Shown in pieces: positions 11,702-24,097 of a stretch of 64,000 nucleotides of DNA. The stretch's first letter is position 1. Each line of letters opens with the position of its first letter. A model generated the notes under the pieces. The model ran no database searches. It saw only the letters and a list, made by a program, of their open reading frames with translations, and was not told the DNA's origin. The position numbers were made by a program, and so were the translations under genes. The DNA is from Thozetella sp. PMI_491 (taxonomy: Eukaryota > Ascomycota > Sordariomycetes > Chaetosphaeriales > Chaetosphaeriaceae): contig MU270041.1 of the NCBI GenBank assembly GCA_021432635.1, forward strand, positions 591,523-655,522. Reading direction: 5' to 3'.

Positions 11702-13258
11702 ATGTCTGGGGACGGCATCCAACTTGCAGCTCATTCCCGGCGCGTCCCCGGGTCCCGGAATGCCGGGGTCCCCGCCCTCCCGGCCAGGGAGGCGTCCGGT
11801 CCGGCAGCCACCGATTCCGCCCCTCCGCCGGTATCGCGAAAGCAGCAAGCTTCTGTCCTCGCCTCCGCGTTCATAACAATCACGCTCACCGTGGGATATA
11901 ACCAGTGTTACGGTGTCTTCCAGGAATACTACCTCTCGCCGGGCCAGACACTACTCAAACCAGCCCCGGCGTCCTTATCGAGCCCCCCGACGGCCCTACT
12001 CGCCTTCGTCGGCACCCTTGGCTCCGGGCTGACGTGGGCGGGCAGCGTCGCCGTCAGCCCCCTCGTGTCCCGCATCGAGCACACCGAGAGCCTGTCACCG
12101 GCCGCCCGCGCCTCGCTCTCGTGGTGGCGCCGCCGCCTGCTCGCGCACATCTCGGTTCGATGGGTGACCATCTCCGGGGTGCTGCTCATGAGCCTCGGTT
12201 TCGCACTCGCCAGCTTCGCGACCAAGCTATGGCATTTACTTCTTACCCAGGGGCTACTCTACGGGGTCGGAAGCTCGATGCTGTATTTTCCCCTCCTGAG
12301 CCCCGCACCTGAGTATTTTACCCTCCATCGCGCCACCGCCATGGGCGTCATACTCGCCGGCGGCGGTGTCGGCGGCCTCGCCTTCTCTCCTCTTCTGCGG
12401 GCCTTGCTGGCTAGCCTCGGAGCGGCGACGACGCTCCGCATCTGGGCCCTGGTCGTCCTCCTGGTCGGCATCCCTGTGGCCATCGCGGTGCCGAGATCGA
12501 GATTCCCGGCCATGCCTCCGTCTTCGGCCGACAGCGAGGATGCAGACCGTGGTCCGGACGCCGGCCGCCGCCTAACTCACGTTCCTCGGTCGCTCCTCCG
12601 GAAGCCCACGATGCTTTTCTCAGCTGCCGCTGCCTTCTGCCAGGCTGCAGGTGCCGTGCTGCCGATATCTTTTATTCCGTCCTATAGTGTAGCCCTTGGG
12701 CTTGATTCTTCAAGCGGTGCCCTGCTCCTCGCTGTCTCCAACGCCATCAATGCCGCCAGCCGTATTGCGACGGGATACGCCGGCGACCGCCTTGGCAGGC
12801 AGAACGCGCTTGTCATGACGGCCGTGCTGACCATGATTAGCGTCTTTGCGTTGTGGTTCGGAAGCATTTCCTCGGCCCACGACGGTGTATCTCTCCTAGG
12901 AGCACAGGCCGTCTGGACAAGCACAGCCGGTATCCTGTGGGTTGCCTTCATCGTCATCTACAACCTGGCCGCCGGCGGCTACTACGCGCTATTCCCTGCA
13001 ACGATCGCAGAGGTGTTCGGAATCCGACAGTACGCTGCAGTCAACGGCTTCATACTAGTAGTTCGGGGCTTGGGCACTATGCTGGGTAGTCCTGTGGGCG
13101 GCCAATTGTTGCGGACATCACATGGCTCATCACCCATTGCACCCAGTTACAGCACAGTAGTGGCGTGGGATGGCGCGCTGGTCGCCTTTGCGACTGTGTG
13201 CTTCATGGGCGTGCGATGGGCAGACGCGCAGACTAAAGGGTGGCATTGGAAAGCGTGA
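11702..13258 (+). CDS. Monocarboxylate-porter-type MFS transporter, single exon
   Basis: Intronless 518-residue membrane protein of the MCT (monocarboxylate porter) branch of the MFS, as found in many copies in moulds. After a disordered, Pro/Ala-rich N-terminus of about 55 residues, helix 1 ends in GYNQCYGVFQEYYL, matching the family signature around the first loop (usual form G..NSFGVFQ.YY). Helices then follow up to the central loop (about 265-295, Ser/Asp/Arg-rich), and a second half includes SNAINAASRIATGYAGDRLGR, the MFS motif A equivalent in helix 8 and its loop. The last helices end at KGWHWKA. Substrate is not predictable; fungal members often have no measured monocarboxylate transport. 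It sits between two HET genes read from the opposite strand. Confidence 0.88.
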   Translation: MSGDGIQLAAHSRRVPGSRNAGVPALPAREASGPAATDSAPPPVSRKQQASVLASAFITITLTVGYNQCYGVFQEYYLSPGQTLLKPAPASLSSPPTALLAFVGTLGSGLTWAGSVAVSPLVSRIEHTESLSPAARASLSWWRRRLLAHISVRWVTISGVLLMSLGFALASFATKLWHLLLTQGLLYGVGSSMLYFPLLSPAPEYFTLHRATAMGVILAGGGVGGLAFSPLLRALLASLGAATTLRIWALVVLLVGIPVAIAVPRSRFPAMPPSSADSEDADRGPDAGRRLTHVPRSLLRKPTMLFSAAAAFCQAAGAVLPISFIPSYSVALGLDSSSGALLLAVSNAINAASRIATGYAGDRLGRQNALVMTAVLTMISVFALWFGSISSAHDGVSLLGAQAVWTSTAGILWVAFIVIYNLAAGGYYALFPATIAEVFGIRQYAAVNGFILVVRGLGTMLGSPVGGQLLRTSHGSSPIAPSYSTVVAWDGALVAFATVCFMGVRWADAQTKGWHWKA

Positions 13259-13563
13259 GCTCTGGGCTGCCTTGGGTCGATAGGTGATTTCCATTCCAAG
13301 ACGGAGTGGATGCCAAGTCCCTGAGAGTCCATGGAAATTTTGACAGGAAACCAGACAGCTCGACGAGTGGGTATAAACTAACTCAGAGGGGTATCTAGAG
13401 TAAGCCAGCTAACGAAACTTTTAGATAATACTAGTCTCTGGAAGGGAGATCAAGGTAGGTGCTATATATATAAAGATGCACGACTAGTGACTCCCTGCTC
13501 TGAATAAACTCTTCAGTCAAGTGCCAATGATGGAATACTTCACGAAGTATAGATAGATACCAA
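13259..13563. other. Convergent 3' intergenic spacer
   Basis: Short spacer between two genes that end towards each other. It must hold both 3' untranslated regions. AT-richer words such as ATATATATAAAG near 13466 could serve termination or polyadenylation, but no specific site can be assigned. Confidence 0.4.
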
Positions 13564-16197
13564 CTAGCAAAGAACTATCGTTTCTCTGGGAGTTTCTACC
13601 AATTTCGTAAAATCCACCATGAAACTGTCCGCGTGGGCTGTTCCGATGCGCTCGAACCGCGAATCTGGCCGCTGCTTCAGAAGCAGTGCCCAACAATTCC
13701 GCTCTGTCGCTACCATGACAAATCTGAGACACCTGAACGGCTCCTCTTGTTTTTCCTGATCGAGCGAGTAGATCCAGTTGCCGGTGAAGTCGTCGTATGT
13801 GCCCGTCCACTCGTTGTACGTCGAAGGTGGATCTGGTTTGCCGGTCGACGAGCGGGCATCGACCCACTCGGCGTGGCCTCGGAGCGTAAGTGCGACCTCT
13901 GTCTGTCTGCCCATGAAATCGCTCTCTTGATGTTCCACATCGTGTAGCTCGGCAAACAGCCCAGCTGGGCGGGGGCCGTCGAGGTCGAGCCCTGCAAGCC
14001 CAATCTCGATGATGGTCTTGGCAGTATCTGCCTCGGCTTGGTTTTCGCTGCCCATCGGTACGGAAGTGGTTGACTCAACAACAGACTCTGCCTTCACTTC
14101 CTGTTCTTCTTTACGGAACTCTTCTACGTTTTGTGTTGCCTCGAGTGCTTCTGGGGCTGCGTTTCCAGTATTGGCGGCCGGCACCCGTGAACTGCCCTTG
14201 CCAAGAGTACCGCCCCTCAACTTGTTGACAAAGTCGTAGTCAGGGGCCGCCATTGGAAATGCTATCTCCCCATCCAACGACGCCCAGCTCCAGGACGGAG
14301 CCCGGGGGCCTCGTATCCCATGAGGTAGCTTCAAGGTCCGGGGTTTCACAGGCTCCCACAGCAGACCTCCTAGCCAGTCCGTCAACCACGTGCCAGCGAC
14401 ATAAATATCCTCTGGGTGTCCGAAGGCCTGGGCAATACCTGCGACGGCCGGAAGTTTGTCCGCAGGGAAGGTGAGAGTCTTGATGGAATATACGCTGATC
14501 ACCTGGTACCATGACATATACTCGCGCTCGCTATCGTCTCGCAAGCTTTGCAGGGCTAGCTTATCCACCTCCTTTATCTCTGGTATCTTGTTGAATACGG
14601 ATTCCGGGGCCTTGACGATATCTTCCTCGCCGGCTAGGTTGGAATATTGGTGCTGGGATGCGCGCATTGTCTTACACTCCCAGAAGAGCTGCTGGTCACC
14701 GACGAAGAGCGTCCGACACGAGAGCAGACGCTCCTGGAGCACCCAGCCTCGTTCGCTGAGGGTGTCCTCCTCTACGCATCTATCCCAGCCCAGCGGCACC
14801 GAGTCAATGAATAGTGGAACCGGTGTCCGACCCGAGGTGATCTGCACGGGGCGCCGCCGCTCGGTAGCGTCTGGGAAGATGCCCTCCATACTCGAGCGGG
14901 CTCGAGGAGCCGCGATGGTGAAGAGACTGTTCCGGTAGATCTCAGCCATCCGAACCGACTCGGCGTCCCAATCTTCTTTGGAATCCTGGATGATGCAGAG
15001 CGAATCGGCCCACAAGTACTGTATGTTCAGGTGCCTTGCGAGTTGAATGGCCTGGCGCAAGGTCGGGCTCAGCTCGTGCATGGGAATACTTGACTTGTGC
15101 TGCTCCAGGTTGGCCAGCGTGGTCCTCGAGTTGAACGACTTGCCCCAGCAGTAGCTCAGCGTAGCGTACCCCACCTGTTCTTCTGGATCTGGCTCTACTA
15201 CTAGGCGTGGTTCATGGAAGGCATCTCCGACATCGATGAGCCTCGTGGGAAACCGCCATTTCTTCTCATAGTATGTGTTGCAAGCGGTGTGCCCGTCTTT
15301 GCATCCATCGAGCCACATATCAAAGAAACTGACAGTGTTTTCTGACAGAAAGTTATGGGAGAGTCGGACGCCGATATGGTTAGAATACACAGGGAATTTG
15401 GCAGGATCTGGCGTTATAGCTTTCTGTTAGCCTCTCCGTTGCTTCCTTGTGCGCTGGGGCGATGACTGGTTAGGAATCCACGTACCCATTGGGAAAGTGG
15501 CGCATAGGTCAAATGCCCTTGTTCTCTTTCTCAAGTCAAGGTCCTGCGGATGGCGGAACCAGACGAGCAAACGGTAGAACTCTCCCTGAATGCCGAGAAG
15601 CTGGATAGGAAAGACCCGAGAGCCGCACGCTTGCACGTGCTGCTCGATTCGTCGCGGCATGTGCTCAAGCTTCTCTAGGATAAAGCTGCAAAGTACGCAT
15701 CCATCGTCTGCCGAGTCAGAGAGAGCTTCGAGGCTGGGCTTGAGGTCAATGTCGAGCTGGCCCTCAAATGGACTTGCGCGGCTCCTCTCGCCCCCCTGCC
15801 GCTGCTGCGCTGTCTGCTCAGAGAGAATTTCATAGTGAAGTCTCTCTACCACGAGGGAGCATTCATGGCACAGCTGCTGCTGAAAGGTTCTGGGGCGAAA
15901 CCACTCGGGAAAAGGGACTGGTCCTAGGTAGCTATCTGGTGGGGAAAACATGCCCGTAAGTGTGAAGTCTCCGGCCTTGGCCGCCTCTGCGGCGATCTTG
16001 TTTGCCGCATCATAGATGGAAGGGTCGACGGGAGATGGTAGCACCCTCCCGTCTCGGATGGTCCTTGACCTCAGTTGGTAAATACCTCGCACAGTGTCAA
16101 AGACCCAGCTTCCGCCCTCTAGCTGCTCAGCAGGAGGGGTATGCTTTCGCTTCACACAACCGCTAGTGGCATCTATAGAGGGGCATGATTGTGTCAT
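13564..16197 (-). CDS. HET-domain protein, two exons, with N-terminal CxxC pairs
   Basis: Two exons, 16197-15486 and 15407-13564, joined over a 78 nt GT-AG intron to give 851 residues; the junction reads FPMDPAKFPVYSN. The HET domain runs from about residue 318 (YATLSYCWG) through LWADSLCIIQDS to YRNSLFTIAAPRA, the canonical long-type HET signature, with the preceding block WLDGCKDGHTAC typical of this subgroup. The N-terminal region has C110xxC113 and C167xxC170, spacing often seen upstream of HET domains and possibly metal-binding. The C-terminal third carries a Glu/Ser-rich stretch and then WVDARSST and a WIYSLDQE block of unknown role. Expected role is allorecognition-linked cell death; its partner is unknown. 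An upstream in-frame TTG at 16209 is not a credible start. Confidence 0.9.
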
Positions 16198-19100
16198 GGC
16201 CACGGCCAATCTCCTGGAAGCCGGAAGAGATAAGCCAAGAGCCCGTTATGGATTGTTTTACATTTGAGAAATGAATTCCTCCCATGTCAGCCCGACGCCG
16301 TCGACATCATCTCCGTCTTCAGCCGCACTTGTGGAAGCCATCCATATCACGTGATGTATTCGGTTGCACGAGACGCAGCTCTGCTATTCCGTCCTCACTG
16401 GCGTCTTACTTGCACCTGTTCACGGCAGAGCTGTCGCATATTACAGCGAGCGTCGCGCGCAAACACGGCGGCGTGGATGGGGCTATGCCCACAAAGTCCG
16501 TGGGGTGCTGCATTGGGATCCTGTATCTAAAACAGCCACCTAGCAAGGTATGCAGCCAACATAAACGAGCATCTAGCAGAAGCTGATATACCCCCATGCA
16601 CAACTGCCGCCAAGACGCGTCGCTAGTCTAAAACCGGGCGAGCCAAGCCCGTTTAGTCGGGAAGATGGGAGCGTTATGAAACATGTATAACAATACACAA
16701 GCTGGGCACTGCCGGGGCAGCCGACTGATTGGCAGGAGTACAAGCCTCAGGGATATTGAAACGGCACTTTTTCACTTGCCGTGACAGGTGGGGTGACGAG
16801 AATGAAAAACTAAGATGCTGATGGCTGATAAGGTGCAGGACAAGAGAATTTGGGGGCATCCGTGAGTCGTGTAAACGTAGTTCCAAGGTCCCAACGGTTC
16901 GCGATCCCCCCAGACGTGACGGACAGTAATGCATTACCGTCCCCCAGGCCAGAGCAGTGTTCGAGACATGGGGGGTTAGGTGTTCTGAAGTGGGGAGGAC
17001 GCATATACTCCCGTAATGAGACATGGGTGCATTAAAATACTTGTCGTGCGGGAACAGTCGGAAAGCACGCTGATCTCAAGCCACCACAGTAGAGCACGGA
17101 AACGAACAAGTCGGTAGGGTTCCAGCAAGGCGAACCCACGCCATCGCCAACGGGTGTGATGAACTGGGCGCGTGCGGTGATAAGCATCCGCTAGCAGCAC
17201 CTATTGCAAGGGTAGTTCTCGCATAGATGCTCTCACTAGAGGCGAATGGACTGGCGAACCATCGTTCCTAGCGTAGGCCGCCCAGGCTGCGCTGAAGGCA
17301 GTGGCGCGAGATAGCGGCAGTTTCGAAGCTGTAAGAGCAAAAGCAAGGAGGTCAGAGCAGCTTTCGATAGCATCAGTTCCTTTAGTAGCACCCTGCTTGC
17401 TTCAGCCTGCTTCAGCCATCCATCTTGGCCGCCCGCCCATATGCAAGGGCCTCCAGATCCGACCCCCCCTGGGGACGCCGAAGCATCAGCTGGATTGCTG
17501 GAGCAATATCGCTCGATTGGGCCGCCGTGAAATTAGAAAGGCCCGCCACGTGACGAAACGCAGTTGCTGGCCCCCCCATGGTCGAGGGCAGCTCTGCGAT
17601 CCTTGCGCCGGCGCATGTGGGGGTCCCCACGACCTCGTCGCGGGCAAGGCGCGAGGGAGAGCTTTGTGCGACGGCTTCTGAGAAGTCTTATCTCGCGCAG
17701 CAGCTGGCGCGGTGCCAGCGTGTGTGCGTGTGCCTGGACGCGCTGACTCGACACCACACCCGACATGCATGCATGCAGGCGTTGTCTTGCTTCAGGTCAA
17801 GCCTTGCTGCAAGGAAGGCTTCTAGAAAGCGGCTGGCGTGGACGGCTCCCGCTTTCAGACGGCGGGGGGAGGCAGAGATTGGACGCACGACAGCATAAGA
17901 CGGGATGTGCGATGGGTCCCTGTCGGTTAACCCGTACCTACATGGTCCGCTCAGTTACCCCGGCGCGAGCGCGGGCTGGTGTGGTTGCCGTGGGTGTACT
18001 ACCATAGTATGTAGGTCGACCCAACTCCGTCCTGGTTGCTGGGTGTCCACTGGCGGACGTGCTCCAGTCCGCGTGCTCCCTTTCCTATGCGGTCTCTGCC
18101 CATGCTAGCGGCTTGGGATGAGGCCCGGGAATTTGCAAGATCACGACATGGACCATACGACCTGGGCCCATGGCGACTGTCGCGCTTCGGACGTCGAAAA
18201 GTATCACAAGGGGCCAAGAGGCGGTCATCGCTGGTCCTACGACTCCTACGTCATGGTACGGCGCTAATTCGAATTTATCTCCTCAGCTCTCGCGATTCCG
18301 GCAACGGCACATGCAGAGAATGCCTCGCCGTTGGGTGCTCTCAGTAGGCTTGGTAGGGGCTACGCTGGCAAAGCTGGGCTTGGCTCGGGTGCTGGGGTTG
18401 GCGAGCAGTGACAAACATCAACTACACACACGCTTACACGAACAGAGGGCGAGCCAAGATCAAAGGCTACCGGGGTGTGGCCTGCCAAGAGATAAGAGGT
18501 GCGCTCTGGCCAATGGCAGCCCACAGAGTAGGGCTGGGGTGCTTTGTTTCCGTTGGCGCTCCGTTTTAGGCCCTCGGTCGCTCCTGATAAGAAAATTACA
18601 AAGACAACGCCACGAAAAAAAAGCGCCTGTTGGTACCTCTGCATGCCACGGTTGCCCCCATCGATGGCTGCGAGGGGTGTGATAACGAAAAAAACCTAAG
18701 TGGTTCTCGTAATGTCCCCCCAACGCGACTCAGGACGGACCGGACCCGACTTGGCCCTCCGTTTCCCTCCCTCAACCCTCGACCCTTACTATGTAGGCCC
18801 CTGGCCGACACACCCGGTCGGCACTCCCCTCGACGGTGCCTGCTCCGTTTGCCTAAGTGCGTGCTTCGGGAACAAGCGAAGGCGCTGCGATCCCTGCATC
18901 GCCCGATATCTCGATATGCCATCCTCCATTTACGTACGTCCATTAGGAGCGCTACCCTGAACCGCGAACCAGGAGCCATCTACGACTCCCCAGGACAATG
19001 AAATAAAAGGAAAACTCTGAAGATTAGGGGCCCTACCCCGGCCTCCCCGGCCTCCGATCGCCCTATCGCATCGAGTCTCTCCTTGCTTATACCGTAATAA

Positions 19101-20069
19101 TAAAAATCTATATGACAGATTGCCGAGCGACAACGGCGGCAAAGCCGGCGGGAATTCCCTGCCCTGCTCTGCCCTGCCTAGCCAGCGGCGAAAAGGGCGA
19201 AAGGTTAGGCTCCCCGAGCCGTGATTGACCTCGGCCACGCGGAGTCTCCTTTGTCTCGGGCGGCGCCACGTCGCCGAAGACGGACGTCAGGAAGCTAAAG
19301 GTTCGCGCGGCGCGCCTGCCAATCATGGGCCGAACGACGCCCACCCGCTCTAGGCGACGAACGACGCCCCGGGCGCGCCAACCTGCCCATCTCAGCGCGT
19401 GGCGGATTCCGGGGCGTCGAGGCTGACGGTGAAAGGGACGCCAGCCGTACCGGCCCAGGCTCGCATGACCCTCCGCGCAGCGGTGCGTCTGTCCCTGTCC
19501 GGCCGCCCGTCCAGGTCCTCCGTGGAGGGTGTCACAGGCTTGGGGGAGGGTGGGACGGCTGGTCCTCTTGGGTTGACGTGCATGCGGGGATTGGTCGCCT
19601 CGATCGATAGAGCATGCCCTCCTGCATGCAGTACCATTCTCATCTAGGAAGTCGGCCCCTTGACTCCAAACCTGTCTCCCGCGCCGAGCTGCATTCGTTT
19701 CGAAGCATGGGTTGGGGTCCTAACCTCCTCCCTCGACACGACATCAGTCCAGACGAAGGAAGACCACGGCGACCGGCTCGAGCGTGCAGGCTCGGTGCGG
19801 AATGCGCACGCATTGCTGGCGACAGGCGCGCGGGTGCGTGCGAGCGAGGGCGGCAGCGGCAATGAGACGAAGATTGGGGGGGGGACAGAGAGCCTCCCGC
19901 GCCCCACAATCGGCTGACAGAAGACAGTCTTGCGCGAATGCCAAGCGTCCCGACGAGCCAAGCCAAGAGTTCTCTTGGCTTTCCCTGCAATTGCCTACCC
20001 GGCTTGGCGGATTGCCAAGCGCAGACCCACCCCAAGCGACGGGCATTACTTCAGTTTTTGGTACCGTTT

Positions 20070-20077
20070 CTTATCTC
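20070..20077 (+). promoter_or_regulatory. Candidate GATA-factor site upstream of ammonium permease
   Basis: CTTATCTC, about 350 bases before the permease ATG, contains the GATAAG core on the minus strand. Ammonium permease genes of moulds are known targets of the nitrogen GATA activator AreA/Nit2. A single hexamer is weak evidence by itself. Confidence 0.3.
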
Positions 20078-20279
20078 GACGGTTCAACCCCCCCCCCTGG
20101 ACCGAGCGACAAGAAAGAAGGCAGATGGGTGTTGCGATATGGCAAGATGCCCCCCCCTCGAGTGCGGGAGCGGAGGAGACACCATGTCTGAGGCCGAAGC
20201 ACTCAGCTTCTTTATTTCTACCCTGTCGATCCCACCTGTCGGGTGGTACGAAATTGCCCTTCCGTCCTGCTCCCCACAG

Positions 20280-20346
20280 CTCGCGCTTCTTATACTTCCT
20301 CCCTCCCTTTTTCTTTCTTTTTCCCGTTCTTCTTCTTCGGCCCTGA
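20280..20346 (+). promoter_or_regulatory. Pyrimidine-rich tract before ammonium permease
   Basis: A run made almost entirely of C and T, including TTTTTCTTTCTTTTT, lies about 85-150 bases upstream of the ATG at 20430. CT-rich boxes in this position are typical of well-expressed filamentous-fungal promoters, with transcription starting just downstream. Confidence 0.45.
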
Positions 20347-20429
20347 CCGACCTTGCTGATCTCCCAGCGAAACACCAACACTAGGACCAAGACATCTTCG
20401 ACGCGGCAGCGCACCGACCCGTCTTCAAT

Positions 20430-22329
20430 ATGTCCGCCGGCCCACTCGAGGTCTACAATGGCACCACCGGGGTGGCCGACACTGGCGGCGACGCGCTGAC
20501 GGAGGATCTCAACGTCTACTATTCGGTAAGTTTTTACGGCCCCATCCCAGAGCCTCGCGGTCTTGGCCTGCAGGACGGCTCCCGCCGCTCATGATGACCT
20601 GCGCGTGCGGCAAGATCGAGGGGATCTGCCCCGGCCCCGCGATGCTGTGACACCGTAACGCTGACGGCTGACGCGCTTCCGCATCTCTCTAGTCCGGCGA
20701 TTTCGCGTGGATCATGACCTCCTCGGCCCTGGTGCTTCTCATGGTGCCAGGCGTCGGCTTCTTCTACAGCGGCCTCGCGCGGCGCAAGTCGGCCCTGGCC
20801 CTGATCTGGCTATCGATGATGTCGATTGCTGTCGTCGGGTTCCAGTGGTTCTTCTGGGGCTACTCCCTGACCTTCTCCCACACCGGCAGCGCCTTCATCG
20901 GTGATCTGTCCAACTTCGGCCTCAAGGACGTCCTGGGCCAGCCCTCGGTCGGCAGCAGCCACATCCCCGACCTTCTTTTCTGCCTGTACCAGGGCATGTT
21001 CGCGGCTATCACGTAAGTGTTGGCTTTTTTTTTTAAACCCCCTAAACCCCAAAAGAAGCAAGAAGAGAAACGGGGAAAAAAGGAAGCAGCGTCGATCTGC
21101 GGAAGAAGGAAAGAAGAAGGAAAGAAGACAGACGAAAACGCCCGCCACTTTTAGCGTCGTGCCCAACAGCTCCTGTACTACCTGGGCTTTACCCCACCAG
21201 CTGGCTGACACTTGCTGCATAGTCCTGCCCTCGCCATTGGTGCCGCCGCTGATCGTGGCCGCATGCTCCCGTGCCTGGTCTTCATCTTCATCTGGGCCAC
21301 CATCGTCTACGACCCGATCGCCTACTGGACCTGGAACGCCAATGGCTGGTCCTTCAAGATGGGCGGTCTCGACTTCGCCGGAGGTACTCCCGTGCACATC
21401 AGCTCGGGTGCCGCCGCCCTGGCCTACTCGCTGATGCTCGGCAAGCGCACCGGCTACAACAAGGTCAATGGCCTGCCCTACCGCCCCCACAACGTCACCC
21501 ACGTCGTCCTCGGAACCGTCTTCCTCTGGGTCGGCTGGTTCGGCTTCAACGGTGGCTCGGCCCTTGCTGGTAACCTCCGTGCCGTCATGGCCTGCATCGT
21601 CACCCACATCGCTGCCTGTGTTGGTGGCTTCACCTGGTGCCTCATGGACTACCGCCTCGAGCGCAAGTGGAGCACCGTTGGCTTCTGCTCTGGCGTCATT
21701 GCCGGTCTGGTCGCCATCACCCCTGCCTCCGGTTACGTCCCGGCCTGGTCTGCCGTCATCTTCGGCATCGTCGGCGGCATCGTCTGCAACTTGGCCACCA
21801 AGATCAAGTTCCTCATCGGCGTTGATGATGCTCTCGATATCTTCGCTGAGCACGCCGTTGGCGGTATCGCCGGCAACCTGCTGACTGGTCTTTTCGCCGC
21901 GTAAGCTCTCCCCAAATGCGCCCCTCCATTGGATTATCATGCGCCGTTTCATATAACTAACCTGCGAGCAGCGATTACATTGCCCACCTCGACGGTGCCA
22001 CCGTCATCCCCGGCGGTTGGCTCAACCACAACTACGTCCAGCTCGGCTACCAGCTGGCCGACTGCGTTGCCGGCTTCTCGTACTCGTTCGTCCTGACCTG
22101 CGTCATCCTGTTCCTCATGAACCTCGTGCCCGGCCTGTCGCTCCGCGCCTCCGCCGAGGAGGAGGAGATTGGTCTCGATGACGGCCAGCTCGGCGAGTTT
22201 GCCTACGACTACGTCGAGATCAGCCGCCACGTCAGCGACATCATCCCTTCTGCTGCCACCCCGACCACCGGCAGCATCAAGAACGGCGTCGGCGCCGCCA
22301 CGGCTACCGAGCCCGAGAAGATCGTCTAA
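20430..22329 (+). CDS. Mep/Amt ammonium permease, Mep2-like
   Basis: Plasma-membrane ammonium transporter. Four exons, 20430-20525, 20693-21012, 21223-21900 and 21972-22329, give 483 residues, close to the usual size. The N-terminus is short and outward-facing, then GDFAWIMTSSALVLLMVPG and GFFYSGLARRKSAL mark the first helices of the family. The twin histidines of the pore are present: H197 in GTPVHISSG and H349 in FAEHAVGGIAGN, matching the pair found in Mep2-type members, whereas Mep1/3-type proteins replace the first. The C-terminal cytosolic tail starts at LVPGLSLRASAEEEEIG and includes the conserved YDYVE block, then a variable acidic end. Introns are canonical. Likely under nitrogen repression through GATA factors, given the gene class and the upstream GATA-core words. 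Confidence 0.95.
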
Positions 22330-24097
22330 GCTGTAGGCTTGGACGGAGACGAGGCAGTGGTTTGAAAAAATTCCGGGGGATGCTCGTATGCAGATAAAGC
22401 TATCATAGCTACGAAGTAGCTTTCGTTCGGCGCCCACTGTGGCTATCGCCCAGGCTGCCTGCTGTCCATCTCAGATATCTTGATACCTATTTGCTTTCTT
22501 AATATAGTTGCCACCTGCCTCTGACTACCCTGTCTCTCGGTGCATTGTGCCAAACCAAGTAATTTCGTGAAGTTTCGTGAAGCTCCCTAAGCCGGCATTT
22601 GCATCGCGCGAGGTCACAGGTGGCTCAATACAAGAGCCTCGGTGTAACGCCAGATAGGGCAACGTTTCGTATTTATATCTACTCCTCGCATTTTGGCTGG
22701 TTCGCGTAACACGCCTAGGTTGCATTCATGTATAGCCAGCCCTCTATGCATTGGCACACGATTGCTGACGGCCCGATGGCCCACAGGCTGCAGCAACCCA
22801 ACATCTCGTCGGACCCATCTCATGACATATCATGTTGCTTGATCCGTGGGAGCGGCGGACGAACGCCTGCTGTGTCGAGGCCGAGTACCATGGTTCCGGA
22901 CGATGACCCAGCAACAGCGAGCCCTCACTAGAGCGAATGCAGGGCCCTCCCACTGTCTCTCGCATACGCCCGCGCCTCGTGGTTGGTGCGTGCCACGCAC
23001 CAGCGGCTCGGTATAGTCGGACGATTAAACTTTACCGAGCTCTGGGCATGCGTTTGGCAAACCCCTCATGTCCGGGACCTATAAATATGGCCGCCAACCA
23101 GGCCTCAACACATCGCATAGCTTCTCCAACGTCCTAGCGCAGGATGCAGATCCCCAAACAACCCAGGCGCTCCCAATCAGGCCACGCGCGACCAAGGCGC
23201 TATGCCACGCCTGTGCGCCAGGATAGCGGCCAAGCCTAGGGCTTGCCAGGGTGCCCCAAATTTTGGTAGCACCTGAGACTTGCCGGGCCACACCGTGGTG
23301 ACAGCCCGAGACAGGAGCGCACTGCAACATAAGCGCTGACAGAGCACGAGTCAGTGGCGACTCTACAGGACGATGCGACGCGCCGGGAACTTTACTTTGT
23401 GCTTTCGTAGTATTAGTCCAAGGGCGGAAATACGGGTCCAACACCCACAGCGTGCCGGCGCGGTAAGCTGACCTGCCGTAGAAGCTTGGTGCCCACGCCA
23501 GATCATTGGTACAACTGCCGGGAAAAGCAACGCCTGCCATGCGAGTCCGAACATCAGTGGAGCCCCCCGAACCCCATCCCAACCCTGCTTCCCAAGCTTC
23601 CCCATGGGCAGCGTCTCGTCATGGACGGCGCGGGGAAGCGCTAGCCAAGGCTCCCCAACCTCGTGCTGCGCCCGGGATCAGTCCTCAGCTGGGATGGCCG
23701 GGTCAGGGCCACGCCTCTTCCGGGGGCACGAGATCCATGGATGGCGCCCTCGTGGCGCCGGGAGGTAAACCGTGTTTGGTTTCATCACGATATTTGTGTT
23801 CGTCCCGGGCCTCAGGCGCCCCACCCTCCTCTATCCCCAACGTGCAAGGGTGTTATGGGCAGGAGACGGCAGATATAGCCTGTTTGTGCGGACTGGACTG
23901 CAAATCGGCCGCGGTGCCATGCCCTCGATGCTACCCCAGTCCCCTCTCTGCATGTCTGTATTGGCCCAGCGATCGGGTCGACCAAAGACTTAAAGCCTCC
24001 CCCTTCCGGCCCAGGAAAGAATATTCTGGCCCCGGAAACTCCAACTTTTGAATCCCCGCCTCCCCCTCTCGCCGCTCCCCATCCTCCCCCAGACACC
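22330..24097. other. Intergenic region between ammonium permease and MFS gene
   Basis: Holds the permease 3' end and the MFS promoter. No gene seen; open frames on the two strands mirror each other. C-rich pyrimidine stretches just before 24098 fit a promoter/leader. A TATA-like CTATAAATA occurs at about 23080-23088. Confidence 0.4.

Larger units (their letters stand above)
16198..20429. other. Long divergent intergenic region (HET gene / ammonium permease)
   Basis: About 4.2 kb with no recognisable gene despite checking all frames; the open frames here overlap on both strands and have Arg/Pro/Ala-rich shadow composition. The right 350 bases look like a fungal promoter and leader, ending in a pyrimidine-rich tract. 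Several GATA-core words occur (for example 17178-17183, 18491-18496, 18586-18591 and 20070-20075). Repeated G-runs and C-runs are scattered through 19 to 20.2 kb. Confidence 0.4.

Noticed and set aside
16885-16915. GGTTCGCGATCC resembles a tRNA B-box
   Set aside because: No A-box, no acceptor stem and no T-arm pairing around it.
20810-21952. 380-codon open frame on the minus strand
   Set aside because: It lies opposite the ammonium permease exons and introns, has Glu/Asp/Gly-rich mirror composition and no motif; a shadow of GC-rich codons.
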